From: an uncultured Dehalococcoidia bacterium
Lineage (GTDB): Bacteria > Chloroflexota > Dehalococcoidia > Lucifugimonadales > CATQGZ01
Reading direction: 5' to 3'
Length of the DNA stretch: 64,000 nt
Assembly: GCA_958295685.1 (NCBI GenBank)
Contig: OY282365.1
Span: 744,001-808,000, forward strand
Numbering within the stretch: position 1 is the first letter of the stretch; the number at the start of each line of letters is the position of its first letter. Positions 35,086 through 42,740 of the stretch are shown here, piece after piece. The notes beneath the pieces are model-generated. The model ran no database searches. It was not told the origin of the DNA and worked only from the letters and a program-made list of their open reading frames with translations. The position numbers were made by a program, and so were the translations under genes.

Positions 35086-36024
35086 ATGGCGCTTGGGGCA
35101 ACAGGAGTGGATGGACACCACGCGCCGGTATTGCTCCAGGAGGTCGTCGAGTCGCTTAGGCCCAGTGCCGGGGGTAGGTTCGTTGACTGTACGGTGGGAG
35201 AGGCAGGGCACACGCTGGCTATACTCGAAAGAGATGCCCAAGTGCTCGGCATAGACCTCGATTCGGACGCGCTCGACGTGGCGAGAAAAAGGGTAGAGAA
35301 GTATGGGGAGCAGGTGCATTTGGTGGCAGGCAACTTCGCCGATCTGGAGTCCGCCGCCACGGAGAACGGGTACGCGCCGGTCAACGGCGTGTTGCTGGAT
35401 CTGGGGTTCTCATCTCTCCAGATAGACACGGCAATCAGAGGTTTCAGCATAAATAGGGAGTCCCGTCTGGACATGCGGTTCGACTCGACACAACGGCTGA
35501 CGGCGCACGAGGTGGTCAACACCTTCTCCGAGCGAGAGATTGCGGACCTGATATTCCGGCTTGGCGAGGAGAAGTCCGCCCGACGCATCGCCAAGGCCAT
35601 CGTGCGGGAGCGCCCGATCGACACGACGACGAGGCTCGCCGAAGTCGTCGCAGGCTCGGCCAGGAGACGGTCCAGGAGTGGAATCCACCCTGCCACCAGG
35701 ACCTTCCAGGCGATCCGCATGACGGTCAACCGGGAGCTCGAGAATCTGAGGGACGCTCTCGAAGGAGCGCTGCGCATACTCGCAACCGCCGGACGCCTGG
35801 CCGTCATCAGCTATCACTCGCTCGAGGACAGGATGGTCAAGAGGTTTCTCAGGGTCGAGTCCTCGGCCTGCGTCTGCCCTCCGTCGGCGCCGTCTTGTGC
35901 GTGCGGGCATACGGCGCGGGTGAAGCTGGTGAACAGGCGTGTGATAAAGCCGTCGCAGAGCGAGTTGGACCTCAACCCGCGCGGCCGCAGCGCCCGCCTG
36001 CGGGTGGCCGAGAGAATCGCGTAG
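35086..36024 (+). CDS. rsmH: 16S rRNA (cytosine-1402-N4)-methyltransferase
   Basis: 312 residues from ATG 35086, chosen because GGAGG ends six bases before it and overlaps the alternative GTG at 35080. APVLLQEVVESL, the SAM loop VDCTVGEAGHTLAI, LLDLGFSSLQID, AVISYHSLEDRMVKRF and the final NPRGRSARLRVAER are all RsmH hallmarks. The Cys-rich insert near 265 (CVCPPSAPSCACG) resembles a zinc knuckle. First gene of a reduced division cluster. TTCCGA-17-TATTCT (35021-35049) is a weak candidate promoter. Confidence 0.95.
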   Translation: MALGATGVDGHHAPVLLQEVVESLRPSAGGRFVDCTVGEAGHTLAILERDAQVLGIDLDSDALDVARKRVEKYGEQVHLVAGNFADLESAATENGYAPVNGVLLDLGFSSLQIDTAIRGFSINRESRLDMRFDSTQRLTAHEVVNTFSEREIADLIFRLGEEKSARRIAKAIVRERPIDTTTRLAEVVAGSARRRSRSGIHPATRTFQAIRMTVNRELENLRDALEGALRILATAGRLAVISYHSLEDRMVKRFLRVESSACVCPPSAPSCACGHTARVKLVNRRVIKPSQSELDLNPRGRSARLRVAERIA

Positions 36025-36093
36025 CAGTGGCACACCATAAGCAGCATGTCCAGAATCTCCAGACCGTAGGGTGTCGTTCCCAGGAGTGCTTAT

Positions 36094-37374
36094 ATGCAGG
36101 ATAATGGTCTACTGACAGCCATTGACGTAGGCACCAGCAAGATCTCGACGATCCTGGGCAGGAAGGTCGGCGCCGGCCAGATCGAGTTCCTGGCTCACAG
36201 CATGGTCCCCAGCCGCGGCGTGAGGAAGGGAAACGTAGCCGACGTCAGGGCGACCCACGAGGCCGTTCGCCAGTCCGTCGACGACGTCAGGCGTCAATCG
36301 GGCAAGACCGTAGCCTCCGCATACGTCGGTGTCACGGGGGGCCACGTGGACTTCGAGAACCTCTGGCGGTCCATGTCCTGGGCAGGCGCACACGGGTTCA
36401 TCACGGCTCACGACCTGTCACGCATCCAGACGGAGGTTGACGCGGCCGTCGTGGGTGACAACCGCAGGATGATCCACACCCTGGCCAGAGAGTATTCGGT
36501 GGATGGATACTCAGGTATCAGGAACCCTGAGGGCATGCACTCGAAAGACGTCAGGGTCGGGGCGCACGTGGTGACCGGCTCGGCGGACGCCGTCGACACG
36601 CTGGTCGGCTCGGTCGAGCAGGCAGGGATCAGGGTTGCCGGACTGGTGCTTCAGCCCCTGGCCAGCAGCGAGGCTACGCTGACCCAGTCAGAGCGCGAAG
36701 GTGGGGCCGCGATCGTGGACCTGGGCTGCGGCACGACCGACATCGTCGTGTTCAAGGGTGGGGCCGTAACGTACAGCGCGGCCATCCCGGTCGGCGGCTA
36801 CCAGTTCACGAATGACATCTGTCTGACCTACGGCACCCCGTTCCAGGCTGCCGAGGACGTGAAGCTCAGGTACGCAAGCACGGAGCCCTACACGGTGAGA
36901 ACCGACGAGGACGTCATGCTGGACGTTGACGGCCAGAGGGCGCCTCTCCGGCTGCCGCGTCGAGACCTGTGTCTCCTCATGCGGGAACGAGCCCACGAGT
37001 TGTCCAGGCTCGTCCTGATCAAGCTCCGCGAGGCGGGGTTCGACGGCGACCCAGACTTCAGCGTGGTCATAACCGGCGGCTCCGCAACTATGCCTGGGCT
37101 GGATCAGTTGATGCATCGCACGCTGGGAACCAGAGTCCGCGTCGGAGCGCCGGACCGCCCGCCGGGCCTGCCCGAGAGCCTGCGTTCTCCGGCCCACTCG
37201 ACAGGTGTCGGGATCATGGTGTGGGCGCTGAAGCAGGAGCGCGAGCTCGCCGAGGCGCGCAGGATGAACGGCGCGGGAGAACCGGGCGCGTCGAGTGGCG
37301 GCAGCATGTTCGCCCGGTTCTTCAAACGTGTTCGCCCGGTTCTTCAAACAGGTCAAGACGATACTGCCAGCTGA
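36094..37374 (+). CDS. ftsA: Cell division protein FtsA
   Basis: 426-residue actin-like protein that tethers FtsZ to the membrane. TAIDVGTSKISTILG (phosphate 1), VTGGHVDFEN region of the 1C domain, AAIVDLGCGTTDIVVF (phosphate 2) and VVITGGSATMPGL (adenosine) are intact. AGGAGTG precedes the ATG. The end is odd: a 22-bp tandem repeat (about 37307-37328 and 37329-37350) shifts the frame, so the tail reads FARFFKRVRPVLQ. Without it the reading would be FARFFKQVKTILPADGR, a classic amphipathic FtsA membrane helix. The present tail is still basic and amphipathic. Confidence 0.93.
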   Translation: MQDNGLLTAIDVGTSKISTILGRKVGAGQIEFLAHSMVPSRGVRKGNVADVRATHEAVRQSVDDVRRQSGKTVASAYVGVTGGHVDFENLWRSMSWAGAHGFITAHDLSRIQTEVDAAVVGDNRRMIHTLAREYSVDGYSGIRNPEGMHSKDVRVGAHVVTGSADAVDTLVGSVEQAGIRVAGLVLQPLASSEATLTQSEREGGAAIVDLGCGTTDIVVFKGGAVTYSAAIPVGGYQFTNDICLTYGTPFQAAEDVKLRYASTEPYTVRTDEDVMLDVDGQRAPLRLPRRDLCLLMRERAHELSRLVLIKLREAGFDGDPDFSVVITGGSATMPGLDQLMHRTLGTRVRVGAPDRPPGLPESLRSPAHSTGVGIMVWALKQERELAEARRMNGAGEPGASSGGSMFARFFKRVRPVLQTGQDDTAS

Positions 37375-37410
37375 TGGCAGACAGCCAGAAAAAATAGAGG
37401 GAGGGTCTAA

Positions 37411-38535
37411 ATGGTTCTGAACGGTAGAGAGCGTGAAGGCGTGGCCAGAATCAAGGTTGTAGGCGCGGGAGGAGGAGGCTCGAACGCCGTTTCCCGGATG
37501 TTCAGGGAGCGGATCCCGGGGGTCGAGTACATGATCGTCAACACTGACGCCCAGGCGCTGATCACCAGTGACGTGCCTCTCAAGATCAGGATCGGCGATC
37601 AGCTCACCGGAGGCAAAGGGGTCGGGGGGAACCCTGACCTCGGGATGCGCTCGGCGGAAGAGAGCCGCGAGGAGTTGTACGAAGCCGTGCGCGACGCCGA
37701 CATGGTGTTCGTAGCTGCTGGCATGGGCGGCGGCACGGGTACCGGTTCCGCTCCGGTCATTGGACAGATAGCCAGGGAGACGGGGGCCCTCACCGTCGGC
37801 GTGGTTACGCGGCCCTTCACCTTCGAGGGCATCCGCCGCAACAAGCAGGCAGAAGAAGGCATCAGCAGGCTGGAGGAACACACCGACACCCTGCTGGTCA
37901 TACCGAACGAGCGCCTGCAGGTGGTCGCCAAGGAGGAGATAACGGCCGAGAACGCCTTCAAGATGGCCGACGACGTGCTCCGCATGGGAGTTCAGTCGAT
38001 CGCCGAGCTGGTCACCGTGGCGGGAGACATCAACCTGGACTTCGCCGACGTGGAGGCGGTCATGCGAGAAGCGGGCCCCGCGTGGATGTCCATCGGGTGG
38101 GGGATGGGCGAGAACCGTGCCCGCGAGGCCGCCCAGCAGGCCATCACCAACCCGCTCCTGGACGTCTCGATAGAGGCCGCCACCGGCGTGCTCTTCAACA
38201 TTGTGGGCGGCAGCGACCTGATGCTCTCCGAGCTTCACGAGGCCGCGGAGGTGATCCAGAGGGTGGTGGACCCTGACGCGAACATCATCTTCGGCATGGG
38301 CACCGACCTGAAGATGGAGAACGAGATCAAGCTCACGATAATCGCGACCGGGTTCCCGACCGCGGAGACGCTCGAGGAGCGTGAGGACCAGGTCAACCGC
38401 CTGCTCCAAGACGCGCTGTCCGACGACAACAACCCGGACCTCGACCTGCCGCCGTTCCTTCGCCGCTTCTCCAAGCTGAAGACGGGGAGTGTGCTGCTTC
38501 AGGCGGACAGGCGCGGAGCACAGGTGTCCCAGTAA
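37411..38535 (+). CDS. ftsZ: Cell division protein FtsZ
   Basis: 374 residues. VVGAGGGGSNAVSRM, NTDAQAL, the tubulin signature GGGTGTGSAPV, and the T7 loop NLDFADVEAVM. The C-terminal peptide DLPPFLRRFSKLK, for FtsA and other partners, is present, unlike in the second FtsZ at 5390-6463. GAGGGAGGG precedes the ATG, 36 bp after ftsA. This is the canonical divisome FtsZ of the genome. Confidence 0.96.
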   Translation: MVLNGREREGVARIKVVGAGGGGSNAVSRMFRERIPGVEYMIVNTDAQALITSDVPLKIRIGDQLTGGKGVGGNPDLGMRSAEESREELYEAVRDADMVFVAAGMGGGTGTGSAPVIGQIARETGALTVGVVTRPFTFEGIRRNKQAEEGISRLEEHTDTLLVIPNERLQVVAKEEITAENAFKMADDVLRMGVQSIAELVTVAGDINLDFADVEAVMREAGPAWMSIGWGMGENRAREAAQQAITNPLLDVSIEAATGVLFNIVGGSDLMLSELHEAAEVIQRVVDPDANIIFGMGTDLKMENEIKLTIIATGFPTAETLEEREDQVNRLLQDALSDDNNPDLDLPPFLRRFSKLKTGSVLLQADRRGAQVSQ

Positions 38536-38587
38536 GGCGCGACTGCGTCTGAGGCACAGTGGTCGACCACCACCACAAGGTCTTTTC

Positions 38588-38627
38588 GTAGGGGGGCCGC
38601 CCTTCGGTCGAGGGGCGGCTCCCCTAC
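38588..38627 (+). terminator. Strong hairpin downstream of ftsZ
   Basis: 15-nt arms GTAGGGGGGCCGCCC (38588-38602) and GGGCGGCTCCCCTAC (38613-38627), 14 Watson-Crick pairs plus one G-U when transcribed on the plus strand; the opposite strand would have a C-A mismatch there. No T-run follows. Confidence 0.5.
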
Positions 38628-38630
38628 CCG

Positions 38631-39070
38631 CCTTGCCAGGCGCCTGACAGCAGCATCCGGTGGCTCCTGCCGAAGCGGCTCCCCTGACCGACTTGCCAGG
38701 CGGCGGCCAGCAGCACCGGGGGGCTTCTGTCGAAGCGGCTCCCGTGCCCGTAACTGTTCAGACTTCATGAGGTCTTTTCGATCATTGTAGTCCTGATAAT
38801 GCAGACGACTGGGGCCCCCACCCGCCCACCCATTTGAAACTGGGGGCAAAGCCCCCAGACCCCCGGCCAGAGGGGAGAACCCATCTGGACTCCCCCCTTC
38901 GGGTCTCACAGAATCTGAACAGTTACCCCTAACCGACTTGCCAGGCGACGGCCAGCAGCATCCGGGTGGCTCCTGTCGAAGCGGGCTCCCCTGACCCGGC
39001 TTGCCAGACGCCGGCCAGCAGCATCCGGGGGCTTCTGTCGAAGCGGCTCCCCTACCCCGCCCTTGCCAGA
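38631..39070. repeat. Tandem array of 60-63-bp units, split by a MITE-like insertion
   Basis: Units start with CTTGCCAG at 38632, 38692, 38937, 39000 and 39062 and contain GGCCAGCAGCATCCGG and GTCGAAGCGGCTCCCC. The interval 38692-38937 is long because of the 175-bp element. The remaining excess, about 7-10 bp, may be a target-site duplication. An open frame through the array (minus strand, to 38499) is repeat-derived and not called. Confidence 0.85.
38751..38925. mobile_element. MITE-like element with 12-bp terminal inverted repeats
   Basis: 175 bp bounded by TAACTGTTCAGA (38751-38762) and its exact inverse TCTGAACAGTTA (38914-38925). Flanking CCCGTGCCCG and CCCCTAACCG are similar, as a decayed target duplication would be. 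Inside are the GACTGGGG...GGGGAGAAC repeat and the hairpin CTGGGGGC / GCCCCCAG (38840-38858). No coding capacity, so it would need a transposase in trans. A half copy lies at 30649-30712. Confidence 0.7.
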
Positions 39071-39140
39071 CGCAGTCAAGTTCGGTATCTATGGCCAGCC
39101 GAACAAGCGATCCCTCTATCCTTGCCAGGCCAGGCGTCTA

Positions 39141-39350
39141 TCTCTCTCCAAGAACGCCCTGACCCGCTCGGGCAGCTGGCCGGTGGTGTCGCAAGACCCT
39201 AGCCTGTCTCTAGGAACGCCCTGACCCGCTCGGGCAGCTGGCCGGTGGTGTCGCAAGACCCTAGCCTGTCTCCAGGAACGCCCTGACCCGCTCGGGCAGC
39301 TGGCCGGTGGTGTCGCAAGATCCTAGCCTGTCTCTAGGAACGCCCTGACC
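39141..39350 (-). repeat. 62-bp tandem array made from the 3' end of the adjacent hydrolase gene
   Basis: Units start at 39203, 39265 and 39327 (exact 62-bp steps), with a diverged unit from 39141. On the minus strand each encodes RVRAFLETG and a stop; the last unit is the real end of the hydrolase gene. The other units read TTGQLPERVRAFLETG, so they derive from a gene-end version slightly different from the present one. Confidence 0.85.
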
Positions 39351-40126
39351 TCTGTCACGAATCTGTCCGGGGCCTCGGCGTGCATGAGGTGGCCGACGCC
39401 CTTCCATAGGCGCGTCTCCACCATGGAGGAGGCGACCGCTCTCAGGTGTCTAAGCTCGGGCTTGGATATGTATCCTCCGGCGGCGGGGTCGGCTACGAGC
39501 AGCAGGGTTGGCACCGCCACACGTCCGAGATAGTCCTCGCACGCCAGGGCCCAGTCCCTGTTCTCGCTTGCGACACGGCGCAGCACATCGGGCGAGAATC
39601 GGTAGTTGACGTATACCTGGCGCTCGGCCTTCTCCGGGGCGGCGCCGGCCGCCAGCGCTTCGGCGCGCACATCGGCCTCCGGCCGCTCCAGCCTGGAGGT
39701 GATCCCGGGAACGATTGAGGCGAAGGCGTCGATCATCTTCCAGTAGACGGGGTCGGCCAGGACCACCTTCGAGAAGCGCCCTGGGTGCTCGGCCGCCGCG
39801 TAGGTGCCGATATTAGCGCCCCACGAGCTGCCGATCATAGCGGGCCTGACCAGATCGGCCGCCTCCATCAGTCCGATCAGGTCCTCGGCGTAGTCGCGGA
39901 TCCTGAAGCCCGCGGCGGGCGTCTCCGATTCTCCGTTGCCCCGGTTGTCCGGGACGATAACGTGGCAGCGGGGGCTCAGCGCCTCGGCGATTTCGTGCCA
40001 GACAGGGGCGGAGGTGGACCATCCGTGGACCAGCAGCACGGCGGGGGAGCCGCGTCTGCCCCACTCCTGGTAGTGGAGGCGGAGGCCGTTCAGCGTTACG
40101 AAGCGGTCGGCGTAGGGTGCGGTCAC
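39323..40126 (-). CDS. Alpha/beta-hydrolase fold protein
   Basis: 267 residues: oxyanion LLVHGWSTS (31-39), nucleophile elbow GSSWG with Ser101, and HLMHAEAPDRF with the catalytic-type His near the C-terminus. No signal peptide. The GTG start overlaps the DUF35 gene by 4 bp; the thiolase gene is next upstream. Its 3' end is the seed of the tandem array downstream. Substrate unknown; the neighbours suggest acyl-CoA or ester metabolism. Confidence 0.87.
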   Translation of the reverse strand: MTAPYADRFVTLNGLRLHYQEWGRRGSPAVLLVHGWSTSAPVWHEIAEALSPRCHVIVPDNRGNGESETPAAGFRIRDYAEDLIGLMEAADLVRPAMIGSSWGANIGTYAAAEHPGRFSKVVLADPVYWKMIDAFASIVPGITSRLERPEADVRAEALAAGAAPEKAERQVYVNYRFSPDVLRRVASENRDWALACEDYLGRVAVPTLLLVADPAAGGYISKPELRHLRAVASSMVETRLWKGVGHLMHAEAPDRFVTEVRAFLETG

Positions 40127-40542
40127 GCCGGTCGGAAGATCAGCGTGACGCTGCCCTCTTCATCCTCGAAGGCCGCGGTGACCGGCATCCCCACGCGGTC
40201 CTGGAGGCTGCCGCCGAGGTGTTCGGGAAGGTCTATCCTGGCCGTCAGGCTGGGGCCCTCCTCGAGAGTGACGACGCCGGTGACGTATGGCCGTCGGCGT
40301 CCGTAGCCCTTGGCCGCCATAGCGGAGGGCGGGATGGCTATCGACGTGACGGCCGCGACACGGCCTCGTCCGCTGAGTTCTTCGGCGGACATGCCGCGGC
40401 CCCGGCACGTCGAGCATATGGGTCTGGGCGGCAGGAATACCTGTCCGCAGGAGCCGCACCGCGAGGCGGCGAGCCTGCGTTCCGCCAGCGCGTCGAGGTA
40501 AAGGGCGATGCCTAGCACGGGGTTTTGGGAGGAGGCCATCAC
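40123..40542 (-). CDS. DUF35-type zinc-ribbon / OB-fold protein
   Basis: 139 residues. Zinc ribbon with Cys 29, 32, 43 and 46 (CGSCGQVFLPPRPICSTC), then a beta-rich OB-fold beginning GRGRVAAVTSIA. Such proteins pair with thiolases and act as acyl-CoA-binding scaffolds that channel intermediates. It starts at GTG 40542 or ATG 40539, 9 bp after the thiolase, as expected for a complex. Confidence 0.9.
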   Translation of the reverse strand: MMASSQNPVLGIALYLDALAERRLAASRCGSCGQVFLPPRPICSTCRGRGMSAEELSGRGRVAAVTSIAIPPSAMAAKGYGRRRPYVTGVVTLEEGPSLTARIDLPEHLGGSLQDRVGMPVTAAFEDEEGSVTLIFRPA

Positions 40543-40551
40543 GCCGCCGTC

Positions 40552-41832
40552 CTAGATTCTTTCGAGGACGTGGACGGCGCACGTGCCGCCGGTTCCGCCC
40601 ACGTTGTGGGTGAGACCGAGCCTGAGGTCCTTGTGGGTGATCTGGCGCTCTCCCGCGCGTCCTCGTAGCTGGTTCCAGACCTCCTGTATCTGAGCCGTGC
40701 CCGTGGCGCCGACGGGGTGGCCCTTGGCCTTGAGACCCCCTGAGACGTTGATCGGTCGGTCGCTGTCTCTGGCCGTCCGGCCCTCCGCGGAGGCGTAGGC
40801 GCCCTTGCCCGGCTCGAAGAAGCCGAGGTCTTCGATTGCCATCACTTCCGCGATGGTGAAGCAGTCGTGCACTTCGGCGAAGTCTATGTCTTCGGGGGCC
40901 ACGCCCGCCATTTCGTATGCGTCCCTGCCCGCGACGCGCGCGGACGGTATGCCCGTGATGCCGTCTCTCCAGGTGGTGAACGGTCCCGCGCTGGCCTGGG
41001 CGCTGGCCGTGACCGCGACCACGTCATCCGTGTACTCCCGGGCCACCTCCTCGGCGGCTACGATGACACATGACGCGCCGTCGGTGATCGGCGAGCAGTC
41101 GAACAGTCTGAGAGGGTCGGCGACCACAGGGTTGGCGGCGGCGTCGTTCAGGAAGTCGATCTCGTTCCTCCACTGCGGGACGGGCCGGCCCTTCTTCTCC
41201 GCGCCGGCGGCGCGCTGGGCCATTATGTCTCGCAGGGAGACGTTGAACTGCGCCCTGGGATTCAGGGATCCGTTCTCGTGGTTCTTGACGGCCACGCTCA
41301 TGAGGTGTTCGCCGGAGGCCCCGTATTCGGCCATGTATGCGGTGGTCATGGCGGCGTAGAGACCGGGGAAGGTGAGCGCGGCCTGATGGAGTTCGAACGG
41401 CACGTCGGCTGCGGCGGCCAGGTAGTCGTGGACGTTCTCGAGCGGGGCGTTGGTCATTCTCTCGACGCCACCGGCGAGGACCACGTCGTACATCCCCGAG
41501 GCGACGGCGAGGACGGCCTCTCTGAAAGCGAGTCCGCTGCTGGCGCAGGCGCCCTCGACCCGGGTGGCGGGGCGCGGGGCCAGTCCCAGCCAGTCGGCGA
41601 TGATATGTCCGAGGTGTCCCTGCCCTTCGAAGAGTTCGCCGAGGAAGTTGCCGACGTAGATGGCCTCTATGTCCGCGGGGTCCATGCCCTTGTCGATCGT
41701 CGCCAGGGCGTCGAGGTACGCCTCGGTCATCAGGTCGCGGCTGGTCTTGTCCGGGTAGGCGCCGAAGTGGGACATCGCGCCGCCCACGATGGCCACGCCG
41801 CGCCCGAGTCCGCGTTTCTTTCGTCTGGTCAT
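40552..41832 (-). CDS. Thiolase-family protein (SCP-x-like acetyl-CoA acyltransferase)
   Basis: 426 residues. Nucleophile Cys96 in VEGACASSGLAF, the NVSGGLKAKGHPVGATG motif with catalytic His, and a C-terminal HNVGGTGGTCAVHVLE with the second Cys region. The SCP-x branch, without the lipid-transfer domain, condenses or cleaves 3-ketoacyl-CoA. AGGAGGA is four bases before the ATG. It pairs with the DUF35 gene downstream; leader element copy 3 lies upstream and reads into it. Confidence 0.9.
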   Translation of the reverse strand: MTRRKKRGLGRGVAIVGGAMSHFGAYPDKTSRDLMTEAYLDALATIDKGMDPADIEAIYVGNFLGELFEGQGHLGHIIADWLGLAPRPATRVEGACASSGLAFREAVLAVASGMYDVVLAGGVERMTNAPLENVHDYLAAAADVPFELHQAALTFPGLYAAMTTAYMAEYGASGEHLMSVAVKNHENGSLNPRAQFNVSLRDIMAQRAAGAEKKGRPVPQWRNEIDFLNDAAANPVVADPLRLFDCSPITDGASCVIVAAEEVAREYTDDVVAVTASAQASAGPFTTWRDGITGIPSARVAGRDAYEMAGVAPEDIDFAEVHDCFTIAEVMAIEDLGFFEPGKGAYASAEGRTARDSDRPINVSGGLKAKGHPVGATGTAQIQEVWNQLRGRAGERQITHKDLRLGLTHNVGGTGGTCAVHVLERI

Positions 41833-41944
41833 TCGTCCTCCTGAGCCGTCAGCGGCCGGTGGATGGCTGCGGCGGCCGGGTCATTTTCATCTCATTGGGC
41901 GGTTTTGGCAAGTCCGCCGATGCCTCTCCGGCGGGCCGCCGGGT

Positions 41945-42190
41945 GATTTTTTGCCGAAAGTGTCACATTTTAGGGGCATTCCGTAGCTGAGAGGGCCGAT
42001 TTTGCCTGACACTATAGGACACTTATGTGACGCTTATGTGACACCTTTCTGACACTTTTGTGACACTTTTCTGACACTTTGTGACACTTTTCTGACAGGC
42101 GCTTCAGGAGTCCTGCGGGCTGGTTGTGGAGATGGGCTGGCTGTGTCATGGGTATACTCTAGCACAGCGGTTCGGTGGTGTCAAGGGGAG
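41945..42190 (-). repeat. GTGTCG-array leader element, copy 3
   Basis: Minus strand: promoter; ATG 42149 opening a 45-codon ORF (MTQPAHLHNQP...) that stops at 42012; about nine units alternating GTGTCAGAAAA and GTGTCACAAA (42000-42098); CTCAGCTACGGAATG; and the distal box AAATGTGACACTTTCGG. TGTGACACTTT is the exact complement of the unit AAAGTGTCACA. It reads toward the thiolase gene. Confidence 0.75.
42156..42184 (-). promoter_or_regulatory. Promoter inside leader element copy 3
   Basis: Minus strand TTGACA (42179-42184), 17-nt spacer ending CCGAACCGCTGTGC, TAGAGT (42156-42161). Confidence 0.72.
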
Positions 42191-42480
42191 AGTTGTCAGT
42201 GGCTAGTGGCTAGTGGTCAGTGGGGAGAGGGATGGGAGGCGGGGGATTGTCTGAATCAGGATTCTCAGGATTGGGGAGAACAGTGGTCAGTGGTCGGTGG
42301 TCAGTGACCCAGACCCCCTGCCAGAGGGGAGAACCCTCTGGACTCCCCTTGTCTGAATCAGGATTCTCAGGATTGGAGGATTGGCAGGATTGGGATGGGA
42401 GGGGATTGGGAGGGCGGCGGCGGAGCCAGCGTCTCGGCGGCCCGCACCCAGGACCGCAAGGACAAACTGAAGCACTCGGC
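42191..42480. repeat. Mosaic repeat stretch without genes
   Basis: AGTGGTCAGTGG-type heptamers (42191-42310), TTGTCTGAATCAGGATTCTC at about 42247 and 42349, and a partial GACCCCCTGCCAGAGGGGAG block (42306-42352) between them. The same blocks occur inverted at 30651-30996. The open frames here are repeat artefacts. Confidence 0.7.
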
Positions 42481-42497
42481 GGAGCGGCTACGGGCCT

Positions 42498-42740
42498 ATG
42501 CGCGAGTAGAAGCCCGCTCGTGCCGTCTCGCCACACCCAAGGGGTCAGTACAGCCCCATGCGCGAGTAGAAGCCCGCTCGTGCCGTCTCGCCAACACTCA
42601 GGGGGTCAGTACAGCCCTATGCGCGAGTAGAAGCCCGCTTGTGCCGTCTCGCCACACCCAAGGGGTCAGTACAGCTCCATGCGCGAGTAGAAGCCCGCTC
42701 GTGCCATCTCGCCAACACTCAGGGGGTCAGTACAGCCCTA
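42498..42740 (-). repeat. 60/61-bp tandem array made from the 3' end of the SMP-30 gene
   Basis: Starts at 42498, 42558, 42619, 42679 and 42740: lengths 60, 61, 60, 61, so a 121-bp pair is itself doubled. On the minus strand each unit encodes GFYSRMGLY or a close variant plus a stop; the last overlaps the genuine gene end at 42727. The same architecture is seen beside the hydrolase at 39323. Confidence 0.88.

Noticed and set aside
36688..38409. 573-codon open frame antisense to ftsA and ftsZ
   Set aside because: It mirrors two certain genes in GC-rich DNA, has low-complexity His/Arg/Gly composition and no recognisable domain.
38499..38909. 136-codon minus-strand frame after ftsZ
   Set aside because: Built from the 60-bp array and the MITE-like element; composition is repeat-derived.
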